Counted from the first letter of the stretch, positions 34,023 to 43,186 are shown. The stretch is DNA of 64,000 bases from an uncultured Muribaculaceae bacterium (GCA_910578095.1 CAJTOZ010000009.1:31179-95178), one strand, 5' to 3'. Translations and numbers: made by a program. Notes: generated from the letters alone by a model not told the origin.

Positions 34023-36121
34023 TTCATCTTTTCAAGTCGCTGCTCCATTTTTATTATGGCGTCGCGCAGCCGTGCGGCTTCTATGAAGTCCATGTCCTTT
34101 GCCGCGCGCAGCATCTCGGCACGTGTATGGTTGATGTGCCGGCTGAGTTCGTCGGCGTTCATGTAGGCCACCACAGGATCGGCCGCGATATTGCCGCTTT
34201 GTGGGGAATACTCCTCGGCGTAAGGCACATTGACAGCGGCCTCTTTCCGCTTGGCGCGTTCCTTGGCCGAGCCCTTGGCCTGAACGCGGGCAGTGCGTGC
34301 GGCGGTGGTCTCTTCATCGATGCGCTTGTCGAGCCCCACTATGGCCTGGCGGGCCTTCACTATGGCCTGTGGTGTTATGCCGTGGGCCTCGTTGTAGGCA
34401 AGCTGTCGTGAGCGGCGGTTTTCGGTGGCGTCGATGGTGCGTTGCATGGATTGTGTGATGCGGTCGGCATACATTATCACCTCGCCGTTGAGGTTACGCG
34501 CCGCACGGCCCACAGTCTGCGTGAGCGAGCGGTCGCTGCGCAGAAATCCTTCCTTATCGGCATCGAGAATGGCCACGAGGCTCACTTCCGGCAGGTCCAG
34601 GCCCTCACGCAGCAGATTCACGCCTATGAGCACATCGTAGACGCCACTGCGCAGATCGTCGAGTATCTTTATGCGGTCGATGGTGTCGACATCGCTGTGG
34701 ATGTATGCCGTTTTCACGCCCAGTTTCAGGAAATAGTCGTTCAATTCCTCGGCCATGCGTTTTGTGAGTGTGGTCACGAGCGTGCGCTCTCCGCGCTCTA
34801 TGCGCAGCTGTATCTCTTCCAGCAGGTTGTCCACTTGGCCTGACGTGGGCCGCACGCGAATGATGGGGTCCAGTAGTCCGGTAGGACGTATCACCTGCTC
34901 CACCACCACACCCTCGCAGCGTTGCAGCTCATAATCGGCCGGAGTGGCGCTCACGTATAGCACCTGCGGCGTCATGGCCTCGAACTCCTCGAACTTCAGC
35001 GGGCGGTTGTCGAGAGCAGCCGGAAGGCGGAAACCGTATTGCACGAGGTTTTCCTTGCGCGAGCGGTCGCCGCCGTACATGGCCCGTATCTGGGGCACCG
35101 TCACATGGCTCTCATCGATGATGGTGAGGAAATCTTTGGGGAAATAGTCGAGAATGCAGAAAGGCCGGTCGCCGGGATTGCGCCCGTCAAAATATCGTGA
35201 GTAGTTCTCTATTCCTGTGCAGTATCCCAGCTCCTTTATCATCTCCACATCGTAGGTGGTGCGTTCGTAAAGGCGTTGTGCTTCCAATTCCTTGAGCTCG
35301 CGGCGGAAAAATTCCACCCGCTCGCCGAGGTCGAGCTGTATCTGCGCAACTGCCGACGCCTGACGTGCCGGCGATGTCACGAATATGTTGGCCGGATAGA
35401 TCTTGAAGCTGTCGTGCTCCCCGAGTGAGATATTGTCGGTGGGGTGGAATGTATGTATGCTTTCAATCTCATCGCCCCAGAACACCACTCTGACGGCTAT
35501 CTCCTCGTAGGCCAGGCATATATCCACGGTGTCGCCTTTCACGCGGAATGTGCCGCGCTTGAATTCTGTCTCGTTGCGGGAGTAAAGCGCTCCCACAAGC
35601 TTGCGCAGAAACGCATTGCGCGCTATCTTTGTGCCCACGGCCAGTTCTATGACGTTCTCGTTGAAATCATCGGGATTGCCGATGCCGTAGAGGCACGATA
35701 CGCTCGACACCACCACCACGTCGCGGCGACCGCTCAGGAGTGCCGAGGTGGTGGCCAGGCGCAGTCTGTCGAGTTCCTCGTTTATAGCAAGGTCCTTTTC
35801 TATGTATTTGTCGGCCGACGGGATGTAGGCTTCGGGCTGGTAGTAATCGTAGTAGCTTACGAAATACTGCACGGAGTTCTCGGGGAAGAATTGCTTGAAC
35901 TCCCCGTATAGCTGCGCGGCCAGGGTCTTGTTGTGGCTGAGGATGAGCGTCGGCTTCTGCACCCGCTCTATCACATTGGCCATGGTGAATGTCTTGCCCG
36001 ATCCTGTCACGCCGAGCAGGGTCTGCGCATCGGCCCCGGCTTCGATGGCCTGCGCCAGCTGGTCGATGGCCTGCGGCTGGTCGCCGGTGGGCTTGTATTT
36101 CGAATGTAGCTTGAATTTCAT
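34019..36121 (-). CDS. uvrB: UvrABC excinuclease subunit B
   Basis: 700-residue damage-verifying helicase of nucleotide excision repair. Walker A LGVTGSGKTFTMANV (near 39), the beta-hairpin YYDYYQPEAYIPS, TIDESH, the helicase motifs (ATPADYE, IHSDVDTIDR, GVNLLREGLDLPEV, QTVGRAARN) and the C-terminal UVR motif (MRAAKDMDFIEAARLRDAI type) are present. The start MKFKLHSKYKPTGDQPQ is typical. First gene of the two-gene unit with ygiQ. Confidence 0.98.
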   Translation of the reverse strand: MKFKLHSKYKPTGDQPQAIDQLAQAIEAGADAQTLLGVTGSGKTFTMANVIERVQKPTLILSHNKTLAAQLYGEFKQFFPENSVQYFVSYYDYYQPEAYIPSADKYIEKDLAINEELDRLRLATTSALLSGRRDVVVVSSVSCLYGIGNPDDFNENVIELAVGTKIARNAFLRKLVGALYSRNETEFKRGTFRVKGDTVDICLAYEEIAVRVVFWGDEIESIHTFHPTDNISLGEHDSFKIYPANIFVTSPARQASAVAQIQLDLGERVEFFRRELKELEAQRLYERTTYDVEMIKELGYCTGIENYSRYFDGRNPGDRPFCILDYFPKDFLTIIDESHVTVPQIRAMYGGDRSRKENLVQYGFRLPAALDNRPLKFEEFEAMTPQVLYVSATPADYELQRCEGVVVEQVIRPTGLLDPIIRVRPTSGQVDNLLEEIQLRIERGERTLVTTLTKRMAEELNDYFLKLGVKTAYIHSDVDTIDRIKILDDLRSGVYDVLIGVNLLREGLDLPEVSLVAILDADKEGFLRSDRSLTQTVGRAARNLNGEVIMYADRITQSMQRTIDATENRRSRQLAYNEAHGITPQAIVKARQAIVGLDKRIDEETTAARTARVQAKGSAKERAKRKEAAVNVPYAEEYSPQSGNIAADPVVAYMNADELSRHINHTRAEMLRAAKDMDFIEAARLRDAIIKMEQRLEKMK

Positions 36122-36138
36122 TGTCTTGGTTTAACTTA

Positions 36139-36170
36139 CAAATTTACGAAAAATCCGCTATCCGGCCAAG
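36139..36170 (-). promoter_or_regulatory. Promoter of uvrB-ygiQ
   Basis: TAAATTTG (36146-36139, minus) fits the -7 box, with CTTG (36170-36167) 20 bases upstream as a partial -33 element. The ATG is 18 bases downstream of the -7 box. No LexA box is recognised. Confidence 0.65.
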
Positions 36171-36285
36171 CTTTTAGCTGATGCACATGAAAAAGTTGCA
36201 TCCGCGGCAAACTATTTTGCAATTCTTATGTTTTGAATATATAAAAATAACAATTCAAACAATCTCTCTCTTCAAACCGACTATT

Positions 36286-36789
36286 ATGAAAAAGGCATTA
36301 TTTTACATCCTTCTGTTTGCCGTGCTTCCGGTGCTCGGCCTCAGCGCCTGTTCCGACGACGGCGATGATCTTCCCGACGTGGATTTCAGCCTTAATATAT
36401 CCGGAGGCGTGATGGTGGACGGCACTATATATGTGGTGCAGGGCGACACGCTTGTGATCAATTCCGTGAACGTGGTGAACAACGAGCCCGATAAATCGGC
36501 CATCATCACCGCCGCCACTTACTATTGGGATGCTTTCCGCATGGGCACCTCGGCTGTACCCCCCTACGGCTTCTCTTTCGCCACAAGCGAGAATACCTCT
36601 CTTGGCAAGCATGAGATCACCATCGAGTGTCCCGTATATGCCGTGGACAAGAGCCCGGCCATAGCCAATGTGTTTTATGTGGTGCAGGTAGTGGCCGATG
36701 CTGCCGATGTGCCGGGTAACGATGCTCCCGGCAGCGATGCAGGCGGCACCACCTCATTCCATGCCGACAGCCATGTGATGGCTTATTAG
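36286..36789 (+). CDS. Predicted small lipoprotein of unknown function
   Basis: 167-residue protein with a lipoprotein signal (MKKALFYILLFAVLPVLGLSAC, lipid at about Cys22) and an acidic DDGDDLPDVD start to the mature part. The body looks like a single Ig/PKD-like beta domain, for example GDTLVINSVNVVNNEPDKSAI and TYYWDAF. I do not recognise a named family. The start is set by the signal peptide. Confidence 0.75.
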   Translation: MKKALFYILLFAVLPVLGLSACSDDGDDLPDVDFSLNISGGVMVDGTIYVVQGDTLVINSVNVVNNEPDKSAIITAATYYWDAFRMGTSAVPPYGFSFATSENTSLGKHEITIECPVYAVDKSPAIANVFYVVQVVADAADVPGNDAPGSDAGGTTSFHADSHVMAY

Positions 36790-36804
36790 GCATTATCACT
36801 ATCC

Positions 36805-36968
36805 CTGAAAAAAAACAACGCGTCCGGGCTTCACAGCTTCGGACGCGTTAAATTTGTTACCAATTAAAAAAATGCAACCACCCTCCCGAGCAATTGCATC
36901 TCTAACCTATGATTCACTTATTGTTATACTATTGCTTTTTGCTATGCTTTATTCACGCTGCAAAGGTA
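36805..36968 (-). ncRNA. Candidate minus-strand small RNA with its own promoter and terminators
   Basis: TACCTTTG (36968-36961, minus) with TTTT 19 bases upstream is a good promoter. The transcript would start near 36955. A wobble-containing 12-bp hairpin with a GGGA loop (about 36899-36872, arms ATGCAAUUGCUC-type) is followed by seven T. A second, perfect 10-bp hairpin (36849-36817) is followed by eight T. The product would be about 90 or 145 bases and lies in the 392-base gap between a lipoprotein gene and nagB, antisense to neither. I see no open frame with coding character. Family unknown. Confidence 0.55.
36810..36849 (-). terminator. Strong minus-strand terminator in the gap before nagB
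   Basis: AACGCGTCCG and its complement form a perfect 10-bp stem (36817-36849). On the minus strand it is followed by GTTTTTTTT; on the plus strand only weak TTAAATTT follows. It may also stop the plus-strand lipoprotein transcript. Confidence 0.75.
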
Positions 36969-37105
36969 TGGAGAGTTTTTGGATTATAAAAATAAATTTG
37001 CATTAATTTGTATTTATAAACAAAAATTTAGGAATTCAGCCCATTTGAAGCCTCCTTCGTGATTTTTTAATTCCTATAATATGTGTTAATGCGGAAAGTA
37101 ATTGC

Positions 37106-37113
37106 TAACTTTG
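37106..37113 (+). promoter_or_regulatory. -7 box of the nagB promoter
   Basis: TAACTTTG fits the consensus, with a start expected near 37120 and a leader of about 60 bases that includes a small CCGG-containing hairpin (GGGCCGGTTAAGGTCCGG). The -33 region shows no clear TTTG. Confidence 0.6.
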
Positions 37114-37181
37114 CATCATGCAACGGGCCGGTTAAGGTCCGGTATATCGGAAATATATACTATAATAATTATTAGAAGCGT

Positions 37182-37991
37182 ATGCGTCTTATCATCCAAC
37201 CCGATTACGAGCGTCTGTCGCTCTGGGCCGCCAACTATGTTGCCGCCCGCATCAACGAGTTCAATCCCACTCCCGAGCGTCCCTTCGTGTTGGGATGTCC
37301 CACGGGTTCCTCGCCCCTCGGTCTTTACCGTAATCTCGTTCGCCTGAACAAAGAAGGAAAGGTATCGTTCCGCAACGTCGTCACTTTCAACATGGATGAA
37401 TATTGTGGCATTCCCCGCGACCACTCCGAGAGCTACCACACCTTCATGTGGACCAATTTCTTCAGCCACATAGACATTCTGCCCGAGAACGTCAACATTC
37501 TCGACGGCAACGCTCCCGATGTGGCAGCCGAATGCGCGCGCTTCGAAGCCAAGATAAAGAGCTATGGCGGCATCGAGCTTTTCATGGGCGGCGTGGGCCC
37601 CGACGGCCATATCGCATTCAACGAGCCCGGCTCATCCCTGAGCTCGCGCACCCGACAGAAGACCCTCACACGCGACACCATCATAGCCAATTCGCGCTTC
37701 TTCAACAACGACGTGAATCTCGTGCCTAAGACTGCTCTCACTGTAGGCGTGGGCACCGTTATGGATGCCCGCAGCGTGCTGCTGCTTGTCAATGGCCACA
37801 ACAAAGCCCGTGCGCTCCGTCACGGCGTGGAAGGCGGCGTGTCGCAGATGTGGACCATCTCGGCCCTCCAGTTCCATCCCAAAGCCATCATCGTGGCCGA
37901 CGACGCGGCGTGCGAGGAGCTCAAGGTGGGCACCTACCGCTATTTCAAGGACATCGAGTCGGCCAACCTCGATCCGGCCACTCAGCTTTGA
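37182..37991 (+). CDS. nagB: Glucosamine-6-phosphate deaminase
   Basis: 269-residue cytosolic enzyme that converts glucosamine-6-phosphate to fructose-6-phosphate and ammonia. The phosphate loop is LGCPTGSSPLGLY, the catalytic Asp is in FNMDEYCG near residue 72, and the Asp/His/Glu set is in GVGPDGHIAFNEPGSS. All catalytic residues are present, unlike the fusion protein downstream. A DUF1460 gene follows after 11 bases, suggesting a link to peptidoglycan amino-sugar use. Confidence 0.97.
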   Translation: MRLIIQPDYERLSLWAANYVAARINEFNPTPERPFVLGCPTGSSPLGLYRNLVRLNKEGKVSFRNVVTFNMDEYCGIPRDHSESYHTFMWTNFFSHIDILPENVNILDGNAPDVAAECARFEAKIKSYGGIELFMGGVGPDGHIAFNEPGSSLSSRTRQKTLTRDTIIANSRFFNNDVNLVPKTALTVGVGTVMDARSVLLLVNGHNKARALRHGVEGGVSQMWTISALQFHPKAIIVADDAACEELKVGTYRYFKDIESANLDPATQL

Positions 37992-38002
37992 ACGCCCGAT
38001 AG

Positions 38003-38866
38003 ATGAAAGGAGCGACGCTCATAATATCCCTGATAACGGCCGTGGCCGCCTATGCGGCCACGCCGTCTGCTCCACGCTTCGGCAACGAAGCCGCCGACAC
38101 CACGGCAATAAGCCGCATACTGGTGGAGGCCGTGGAGAGCGACTTCCGCTCGCCGCAGGAGCGCACGGCTTTCATCGCACGGCACTTCGAAGGGGTGCCC
38201 TATCAGGCCCACACCCTTGAGGGAACGCCCGAACGACTGACCGTGCGTCTCGACTCGCTGGATTGCACCACCTTTGTGGAGACCGCCCTGGCCCTGAGCT
38301 ATACGGCCGGCGAACGCCGCACCTCGTGGCGCGACTTTCTCTACAACCTTGAGCGATTGCGGTATCGCGGTGGCAAGATCGACGGCTATGGCTCGCGGCT
38401 GCATTATATATGCGACTGGGCTGTCGACAATATCCACCGTGGCAATCTTGCCGATGTCACCGACAGAGTGCCCCGGTGCAACTATGTGGTGCGCAGCATT
38501 GATTTTATGAGCCACCACCGCAATGCCTATCCGGCCCTTGCCGATTCTGCCGAATTCGAGCGTATAAAAGCGGTCGAGAGCGGCTATCGCAGCCATCGCT
38601 TTCCTTATATAAGAACTGCCGATCTCAGATTCAAGGATGTGCAGGACGCCCTGCGCACAGGCGACGTTGTTGCCCTTGTCACTAAAATGAAGGATCTTGA
38701 TGTGACGCATATGGGTATCATTGTCAAGAATCAGGACGGCGTGCCCTACCTGCTTCATGCCTCCTCGTCCCATGGCCGGGTGGAGCAGACATCGGTGCCT
38801 CTCGCCGAGTTCATGAAGCGCAATGCCTCCCTGATAGGTGTGCGCGTGTTCAGGCTGCGTGAGTAA
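38003..38866 (+). CDS. DUF1460 exported putative N-acetylmuramoyl-L-alanine amidase
   Basis: 287-residue protein with a signal peptide (MKGATLIISLITAVAAYAATP). The NlpC/P60-like active-site cysteine is in LDCTTFVETALAL near residue 88, and a likely catalytic His is in VTHMGIIVKN near 234, followed by LHASSSHGRV. Family members cut peptidoglycan fragments. It sits 11 bases after nagB, which fits recycling of cell-wall amino sugars; this link is inference. Confidence 0.85.
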   Translation: MKGATLIISLITAVAAYAATPSAPRFGNEAADTTAISRILVEAVESDFRSPQERTAFIARHFEGVPYQAHTLEGTPERLTVRLDSLDCTTFVETALALSYTAGERRTSWRDFLYNLERLRYRGGKIDGYGSRLHYICDWAVDNIHRGNLADVTDRVPRCNYVVRSIDFMSHHRNAYPALADSAEFERIKAVESGYRSHRFPYIRTADLRFKDVQDALRTGDVVALVTKMKDLDVTHMGIIVKNQDGVPYLLHASSSHGRVEQTSVPLAEFMKRNASLIGVRVFRLRE

Positions 38867-38914
38867 GTAACAATCATTTTCACCCGGTTTTACGGGTGGA
38901 AAAAATCACAATTT

Positions 38915-38964
38915 TATAAGCAAATTTTCAACCTTGTCGCTAAAAGGTTGAAAATTTGTTTATA
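38915..38964. repeat. 21-bp near-perfect inverted repeat upstream of the NagB/PIG-L gene
   Basis: Arms 38915-38935 and 38944-38964 match at 20 of 21 positions around an 8-base loop. The core arm is CAAATTTTCAACC. It lies after DUF1460 and about 25 bases upstream of the next promoter. It may be a terminator without T-run, or an operator. Confidence 0.6.
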
Positions 38965-38987
38965 ATATTTAAAATTTGTATAAGTCT

Positions 38988-39019
38988 ATTGTTTGTGTGG
39001 TTTTTGCGTGTTAAATTTG
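38988..39019 (+). promoter_or_regulatory. Promoter of the NagB-like/PIG-L fusion gene
   Basis: TAAATTTG (39012-39019) fits the -7 box, with ATTG (38988-38991) 20 bases upstream as the -33 element. The ATG is 21 bases downstream of the -7 box. Confidence 0.7.
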
Positions 39020-39040
39020 TATCTCAAAATCTTAACACAG

Positions 39041-41020
39041 ATGAAAACCAATTTAAGTTCTCAAATCAGTCTTGAGCGTATCCCCAAGCGTTATTACGCA
39101 CCTCAGGGGGAGCTTGAACTTGCGGCCCTGCGTCGCGAGGAAAAAATCTATACCCGCATATTCGAAAACATGAACGATGGCAGCGCCTACCTCGCCCGCC
39201 ACGTCGTGGAACTCATAAAGAAAAATATTGCTGCCAAGAACCGCTGCGTGATAGCCCTCGGTGCCGGACGCTCCACCCACTCCGTGTATGCCCACCTTAT
39301 AGATATGTGTGAGCGTGGAGAAGTGTCGTTCGACCGCGTCATCGTGTTCAACCTGAGCGAATTTTTCCCCCTCAATCCCGAAGGCCCCTCCACGCTCCAG
39401 CGCCTGCGCGAGGTGTTCCTTGACAAAGTGAACATCCGCCCCGAAAATATCCACACCATCAATCCCGCTGTCACCCGCGAGGATATGTTTGACTACTGTG
39501 TGGAGTATGAGCAGCAGATAGCCGATTGCGGCGGTCTCGACCTTACCCTCTGCGAGGTGGGCCCCGCCGGAGCCCTCGGCTTCAACGCTCCCGGCTCCCT
39601 CTCCACCAGCATGACCCGTCTGGTGCTTCTGTCGCCCCAGATGCGCCACGAGATAGGTAAGGAGTACAAGTGCGACGAGTGTCCCACAACGGCCATCACG
39701 CTCGGCATGGGCAACATTCTGGGCTCTTCGCGTGTAATGACCATGGCATGGGGCGAGGACCGCGCCAAAGTGGTGGCCGAAGCAATGGAAGGCCCCGTCA
39801 CCGACAATGTGCCGGCATCCCTGCTTCAGCTCCACAACCACACCCGCATAGCGCTCGACCTTCAGGCCGCATCCGATCTCACCCGCATCTCCCATCCCTG
39901 GAAGGTGACCTCCTGCGAATGGACCGACAAGCTCATACGCCGCGCCATAGTGTGGCTGTGCCAGCAGACAGGCAAGCCTATCCTGAAACTCACCAACAAG
40001 GATTATAACGACTTCGGCCTCGGCGAACTCGTGGCCCTTTACGGCTCGGCCTACAATGTGAACATCAAGGTGTTCAACGAGCTCCAGCACACCATCACCG
40101 GATGGCCAGGAGGAAAACCCAATGCCGACGACACCTACCGTCCCGAGCGCGCCAACCCCTATCCCAAGCGTGTGATCATCTTCTCGCCGCACCCCGACGA
40201 CGATGTGATCTCCATGGGCGGAACGTTCAAGCGTCTTGTGGATCAGGGCCACGACGTGCATGTGGCCTACGAGACCTCCGGCAATATAGCTGTGGGCGAC
40301 GAGGACATGCTCCGCTACTTCATGATGATGGACAAAATAGCCCCGATGTTTGGATTCGACGTGGAGCAGTACGAGAAACTGTCCAAGGAAGTACGCGATT
40401 TCGTCCAGTCCAAGACATCGGCCGGCGATGTAGACTCCAAGGAAATACGCGAGATCAAAACCATGATCCGTCAGGCCGAGGCCACCATCGCTTGCAATTA
40501 TATCGGCGTGAAACCCGACCATATCCACTTCCTGCGTCTGCCGTTCTACGAGACAGGCACCATAAAGAAGGGCGACCTTACGGAGAAAGATGTCAACATC
40601 GTCAAGAAGCTGCTTGAGGAAGTGAAACCCCACCAGATTTTCGTGGCCGGCGACCTTGCCGATCCCCATGGCACACACCGCGTGTGCACCGACGCCGTGC
40701 TCGCCGCCATCGACGAACTCAAGGGGCAGAAGTGGATGAAGGATTGCCGCGTGTGGATGTACCGCGGAGCTTGGGCCGAATGGGAAATAGACCATATCGA
40801 GATGGCTGTGCCCATCAGCCCTGAGGAACTCCGCTTCAAGCGCAACAGTATCCTCAAGCATCAGAGCCAGATGGAGAACGCGCCCTTCCTCGGCGACGAC
40901 GACCGCCTCTTCTGGCAGCGTGCCGAGGACCGCAACCGCGCCACAGCCGAACTCTACAATTCTCTCGGTCTGGCTTCATACGAGGCCATGGAGGCTTTCG
41001 TGGAGTACCATCCTCTCTGA
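39041..41020 (+). CDS. NagB-like / PIG-L deacetylase fusion protein
   Basis: 659-residue two-domain protein. Residues about 30-270 have the NagB/GlmS-isomerase fold (IALGAGRSTHSVYAHL), but the catalytic positions differ: NMDEY is NLSEF (104-108) and GPDGHIAFNEPGS is GPAGALGFNAPGS (174-186), so the Asp, His and Glu of true deaminases are absent. Residues about 375-640 are a PIG-L/LmbE deacetylase with FSPHPDDDVISMGG. Similar fusions occur widely in Bacteroidota and are often named glucosamine-6-phosphate deaminase; here deaminase activity is doubtful and a role as sugar-sensing or binding domain plus deacetylase is an inference. A genuine nagB lies just upstream. Confidence 0.88.
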   Translation: MKTNLSSQISLERIPKRYYAPQGELELAALRREEKIYTRIFENMNDGSAYLARHVVELIKKNIAAKNRCVIALGAGRSTHSVYAHLIDMCERGEVSFDRVIVFNLSEFFPLNPEGPSTLQRLREVFLDKVNIRPENIHTINPAVTREDMFDYCVEYEQQIADCGGLDLTLCEVGPAGALGFNAPGSLSTSMTRLVLLSPQMRHEIGKEYKCDECPTTAITLGMGNILGSSRVMTMAWGEDRAKVVAEAMEGPVTDNVPASLLQLHNHTRIALDLQAASDLTRISHPWKVTSCEWTDKLIRRAIVWLCQQTGKPILKLTNKDYNDFGLGELVALYGSAYNVNIKVFNELQHTITGWPGGKPNADDTYRPERANPYPKRVIIFSPHPDDDVISMGGTFKRLVDQGHDVHVAYETSGNIAVGDEDMLRYFMMMDKIAPMFGFDVEQYEKLSKEVRDFVQSKTSAGDVDSKEIREIKTMIRQAEATIACNYIGVKPDHIHFLRLPFYETGTIKKGDLTEKDVNIVKKLLEEVKPHQIFVAGDLADPHGTHRVCTDAVLAAIDELKGQKWMKDCRVWMYRGAWAEWEIDHIEMAVPISPEELRFKRNSILKHQSQMENAPFLGDDDRLFWQRAEDRNRATAELYNSLGLASYEAMEAFVEYHPL

Positions 41021-41063
41021 ACCGCGACACGACTTTTTGTCAGTCGTTAGAAATATTTATGAA

Positions 41064-41096
41064 AAAATGTCACATTTCCAATGTGGCATTTTTTTT
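41064..41096 (+). terminator. Intrinsic terminator after the NagB-like/PIG-L gene
   Basis: A 13-bp stem (41064-41076 with 41080-41092, one G-U pair) with a 3-base loop runs into eight T. It separates this gene from htpG. Confidence 0.92.
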
Positions 41097-41139
41097 GTAT
41101 GGATTGTTGTGTAATCAGAAACATAAAAAACTCTACGAT

Positions 41140-43182
41140 ATGCAAAAAGGCAAAATCGGTGTTACCACCGAAAACATTTTCCCTGTAATCAAGAAGTTCC
41201 TGTATAGCGACCATGAAATATTTCTGCGCGAGCTCGTCAGCAACGCTGTGGACGCCACACAGAAATTGCGCACGCTCTCGGGCTTCGGCGAGTTCAAGGG
41301 CGAATTGGGCACACTCGATGTCCGCGTGACAGTGGATAAGGAAGCCGGCACACTCACCGTCAGCGACCGCGGTATAGGCATGGATGCCGATGATCTCGAC
41401 AAATACATCAATCAGATAGCATTCTCCGGCGCCGAAGAGTTTCTGGCCAAGTATAAGGATAGCGCCAACAGCATCATAGGCCATTTCGGTCTCGGTTTCT
41501 ACTCCGCATTCATGGTGGCCAAGAAAGTGGTGGTGAGCTCGCTCAGCTACAAGGATGGAGCCGAGCCCGTGCGATGGGAGTGCGACGGCTCTCCGGAGTA
41601 CATCATGGAGAAGGGCGACCGCACAGACCGTGGCACTGATATCATACTCTATATCGACGACGAGAGCAAGCAGTTCCTTGAACAGGCGCGCGTGGATGCG
41701 TTGCTCCGTAAGTACTGCCGCTTCCTGCCTGTGCCCGTCATCAGCGGCAAGGAGGAAGAGTGGAAGGATGGCCGCATGCAGCCTACCGACCGCGACAAGG
41801 TGGTGAACGCCACCGCCCCCCTCTGGCTCAAGAAGCCCGCCGACCTCAAGGACGACGACTATCTGAAATTCTATCACGAACTGTATCCGGGCCAGGACGA
41901 CCCGATGTTCTGGATCCATCTCAACGTAGACTATCCATTCACTCTCACCGGTGTCTTGTTTTTCCCGAAACTCAAAGAGAACTTCGAGGTCACGAAAAAC
42001 CGCATCCAGCTGTATTGCAATCAGGTGTTTGTCACAGATTCGGTGGAAGGAGTCGTGCCTGAGTTCATGATGCTGCTGCAAGGTGTCATAGATTCTCCCG
42101 ATATTCCTTTGAATGTATCGCGCTCCTATCTGCAGAGCGACACCGCCGTCAAGAAAATCTCCGGCTACATCACCAAGAAAGTGTCCGGACGCCTCGCCGA
42201 ACTCTTCACTGCCGACCGTGCCGGCTTCGAGAAGAAGTGGGACGACATCAAGATATTTATCGAATACGGCATGCTCACCGATGAGAAGTTCTGTGACGCG
42301 GCCATGAAATTTGCGCTCCTCCGCGACACCGAGAACCGCTACTTCACGCTTGAGGAATACCGCAATCTTGTGGAGGCCGAGCAGACCGACCGCAATGGCG
42401 ATGTAGTGTACCTCTACACCACCGATGCAGAAGCTCAGCACAATTACATTCAGGCTGCCACCGCCCGCGGCTATGATGTGCTGCTGCTCGACGGGCGCCT
42501 CGATTCCCACTTCGTGGGGCTGCTGGAGCAGAAAGTGCCCAAGACGCGTCTGGTGCGGGTGGATTCCGGAAGTGTGGACTCCCTCATCGACAAGGGCGAC
42601 AAGAAAACCGTCGACCTCACGCCGCTGCAGATCAACGAGATGAGCACCATCTTCCGCTCGCAGATGCCGGAAGTGAAGAAGGCCCAGATCGTGGTGGAGT
42701 TTGAGGCAGTGGGTGCCGATGCCCTTCCTGCAATGCTCACACAGAACGAATTCATGAGCCGAATGAAGGCCATGGCTGCGATGCAGCCCGGTATGGACTT
42801 CTATGCAGGCCTTCCTGATAGCTACAATCTTGTGGTGAATACCGAACATCCCCTCGTGAAGCGTATGGCCGAAGAGGCATCCAAAGCCCTCGACAGCAAA
42901 GTACAGCCATTGGCCGACCGCATCGACACGGACAACGCCGCCATTGAAGCTCTGCGCAACGATGCCCCCGACGGCAAACTGTCGCCCGACAACGAACTGC
43001 GCGTGGCCGACCTGGAAAAATCCGTGGGCGAGAGCCGTTCCGAACAGGAAAAGATCGTAGCGGAATACGCTGCCACGCTTCCGGTGGTGAAACAGGTCAT
43101 CGACCTCGCCCTGCTGCAGGCCGGCATGCTCAAGGGAGAAGCCCTGAGTGCCTTCGTGCGCCGCAGCGCCGATATGCTCTGA
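41140..43182 (+). CDS. htpG: Molecular chaperone HtpG (bacterial Hsp90)
   Basis: 680-residue ATP-dependent chaperone. The GHKL ATPase domain is clear: FLRELVSNAVDATQKL, VSDRGIGMDADDL and IGHFGLGFYSAFMVA. The middle domain (DVPLNVSRSYLQ-type, here IPLNVSRSYLQ) and a C-terminal dimerisation part follow. I chose the ATG at 41140 (MQKGKIGVTTENIF) because upstream codons overlap the preceding terminator. Two stacked terminators follow. No clear standard -7 box lies in the 43 bases upstream, in line with a heat-shock or other special promoter. Confidence 0.97.
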   Translation: MQKGKIGVTTENIFPVIKKFLYSDHEIFLRELVSNAVDATQKLRTLSGFGEFKGELGTLDVRVTVDKEAGTLTVSDRGIGMDADDLDKYINQIAFSGAEEFLAKYKDSANSIIGHFGLGFYSAFMVAKKVVVSSLSYKDGAEPVRWECDGSPEYIMEKGDRTDRGTDIILYIDDESKQFLEQARVDALLRKYCRFLPVPVISGKEEEWKDGRMQPTDRDKVVNATAPLWLKKPADLKDDDYLKFYHELYPGQDDPMFWIHLNVDYPFTLTGVLFFPKLKENFEVTKNRIQLYCNQVFVTDSVEGVVPEFMMLLQGVIDSPDIPLNVSRSYLQSDTAVKKISGYITKKVSGRLAELFTADRAGFEKKWDDIKIFIEYGMLTDEKFCDAAMKFALLRDTENRYFTLEEYRNLVEAEQTDRNGDVVYLYTTDAEAQHNYIQAATARGYDVLLLDGRLDSHFVGLLEQKVPKTRLVRVDSGSVDSLIDKGDKKTVDLTPLQINEMSTIFRSQMPEVKKAQIVVEFEAVGADALPAMLTQNEFMSRMKAMAAMQPGMDFYAGLPDSYNLVVNTEHPLVKRMAEEASKALDSKVQPLADRIDTDNAAIEALRNDAPDGKLSPDNELRVADLEKSVGESRSEQEKIVAEYAATLPVVKQVIDLALLQAGMLKGEALSAFVRRSADML

Positions 43183-43186
43183 TACA

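Noticed and set aside
39053..40861. 602-residue open frame on the minus strand opposite the NagB/PIG-L gene
   Set aside because: Mirror frame of a GC-rich gene with His/Val/Gly-rich translation and no motifs.
41047..42849. 600-residue open frame opposite htpG
   Set aside because: Antisense shadow of a clearly recognised chaperone gene.
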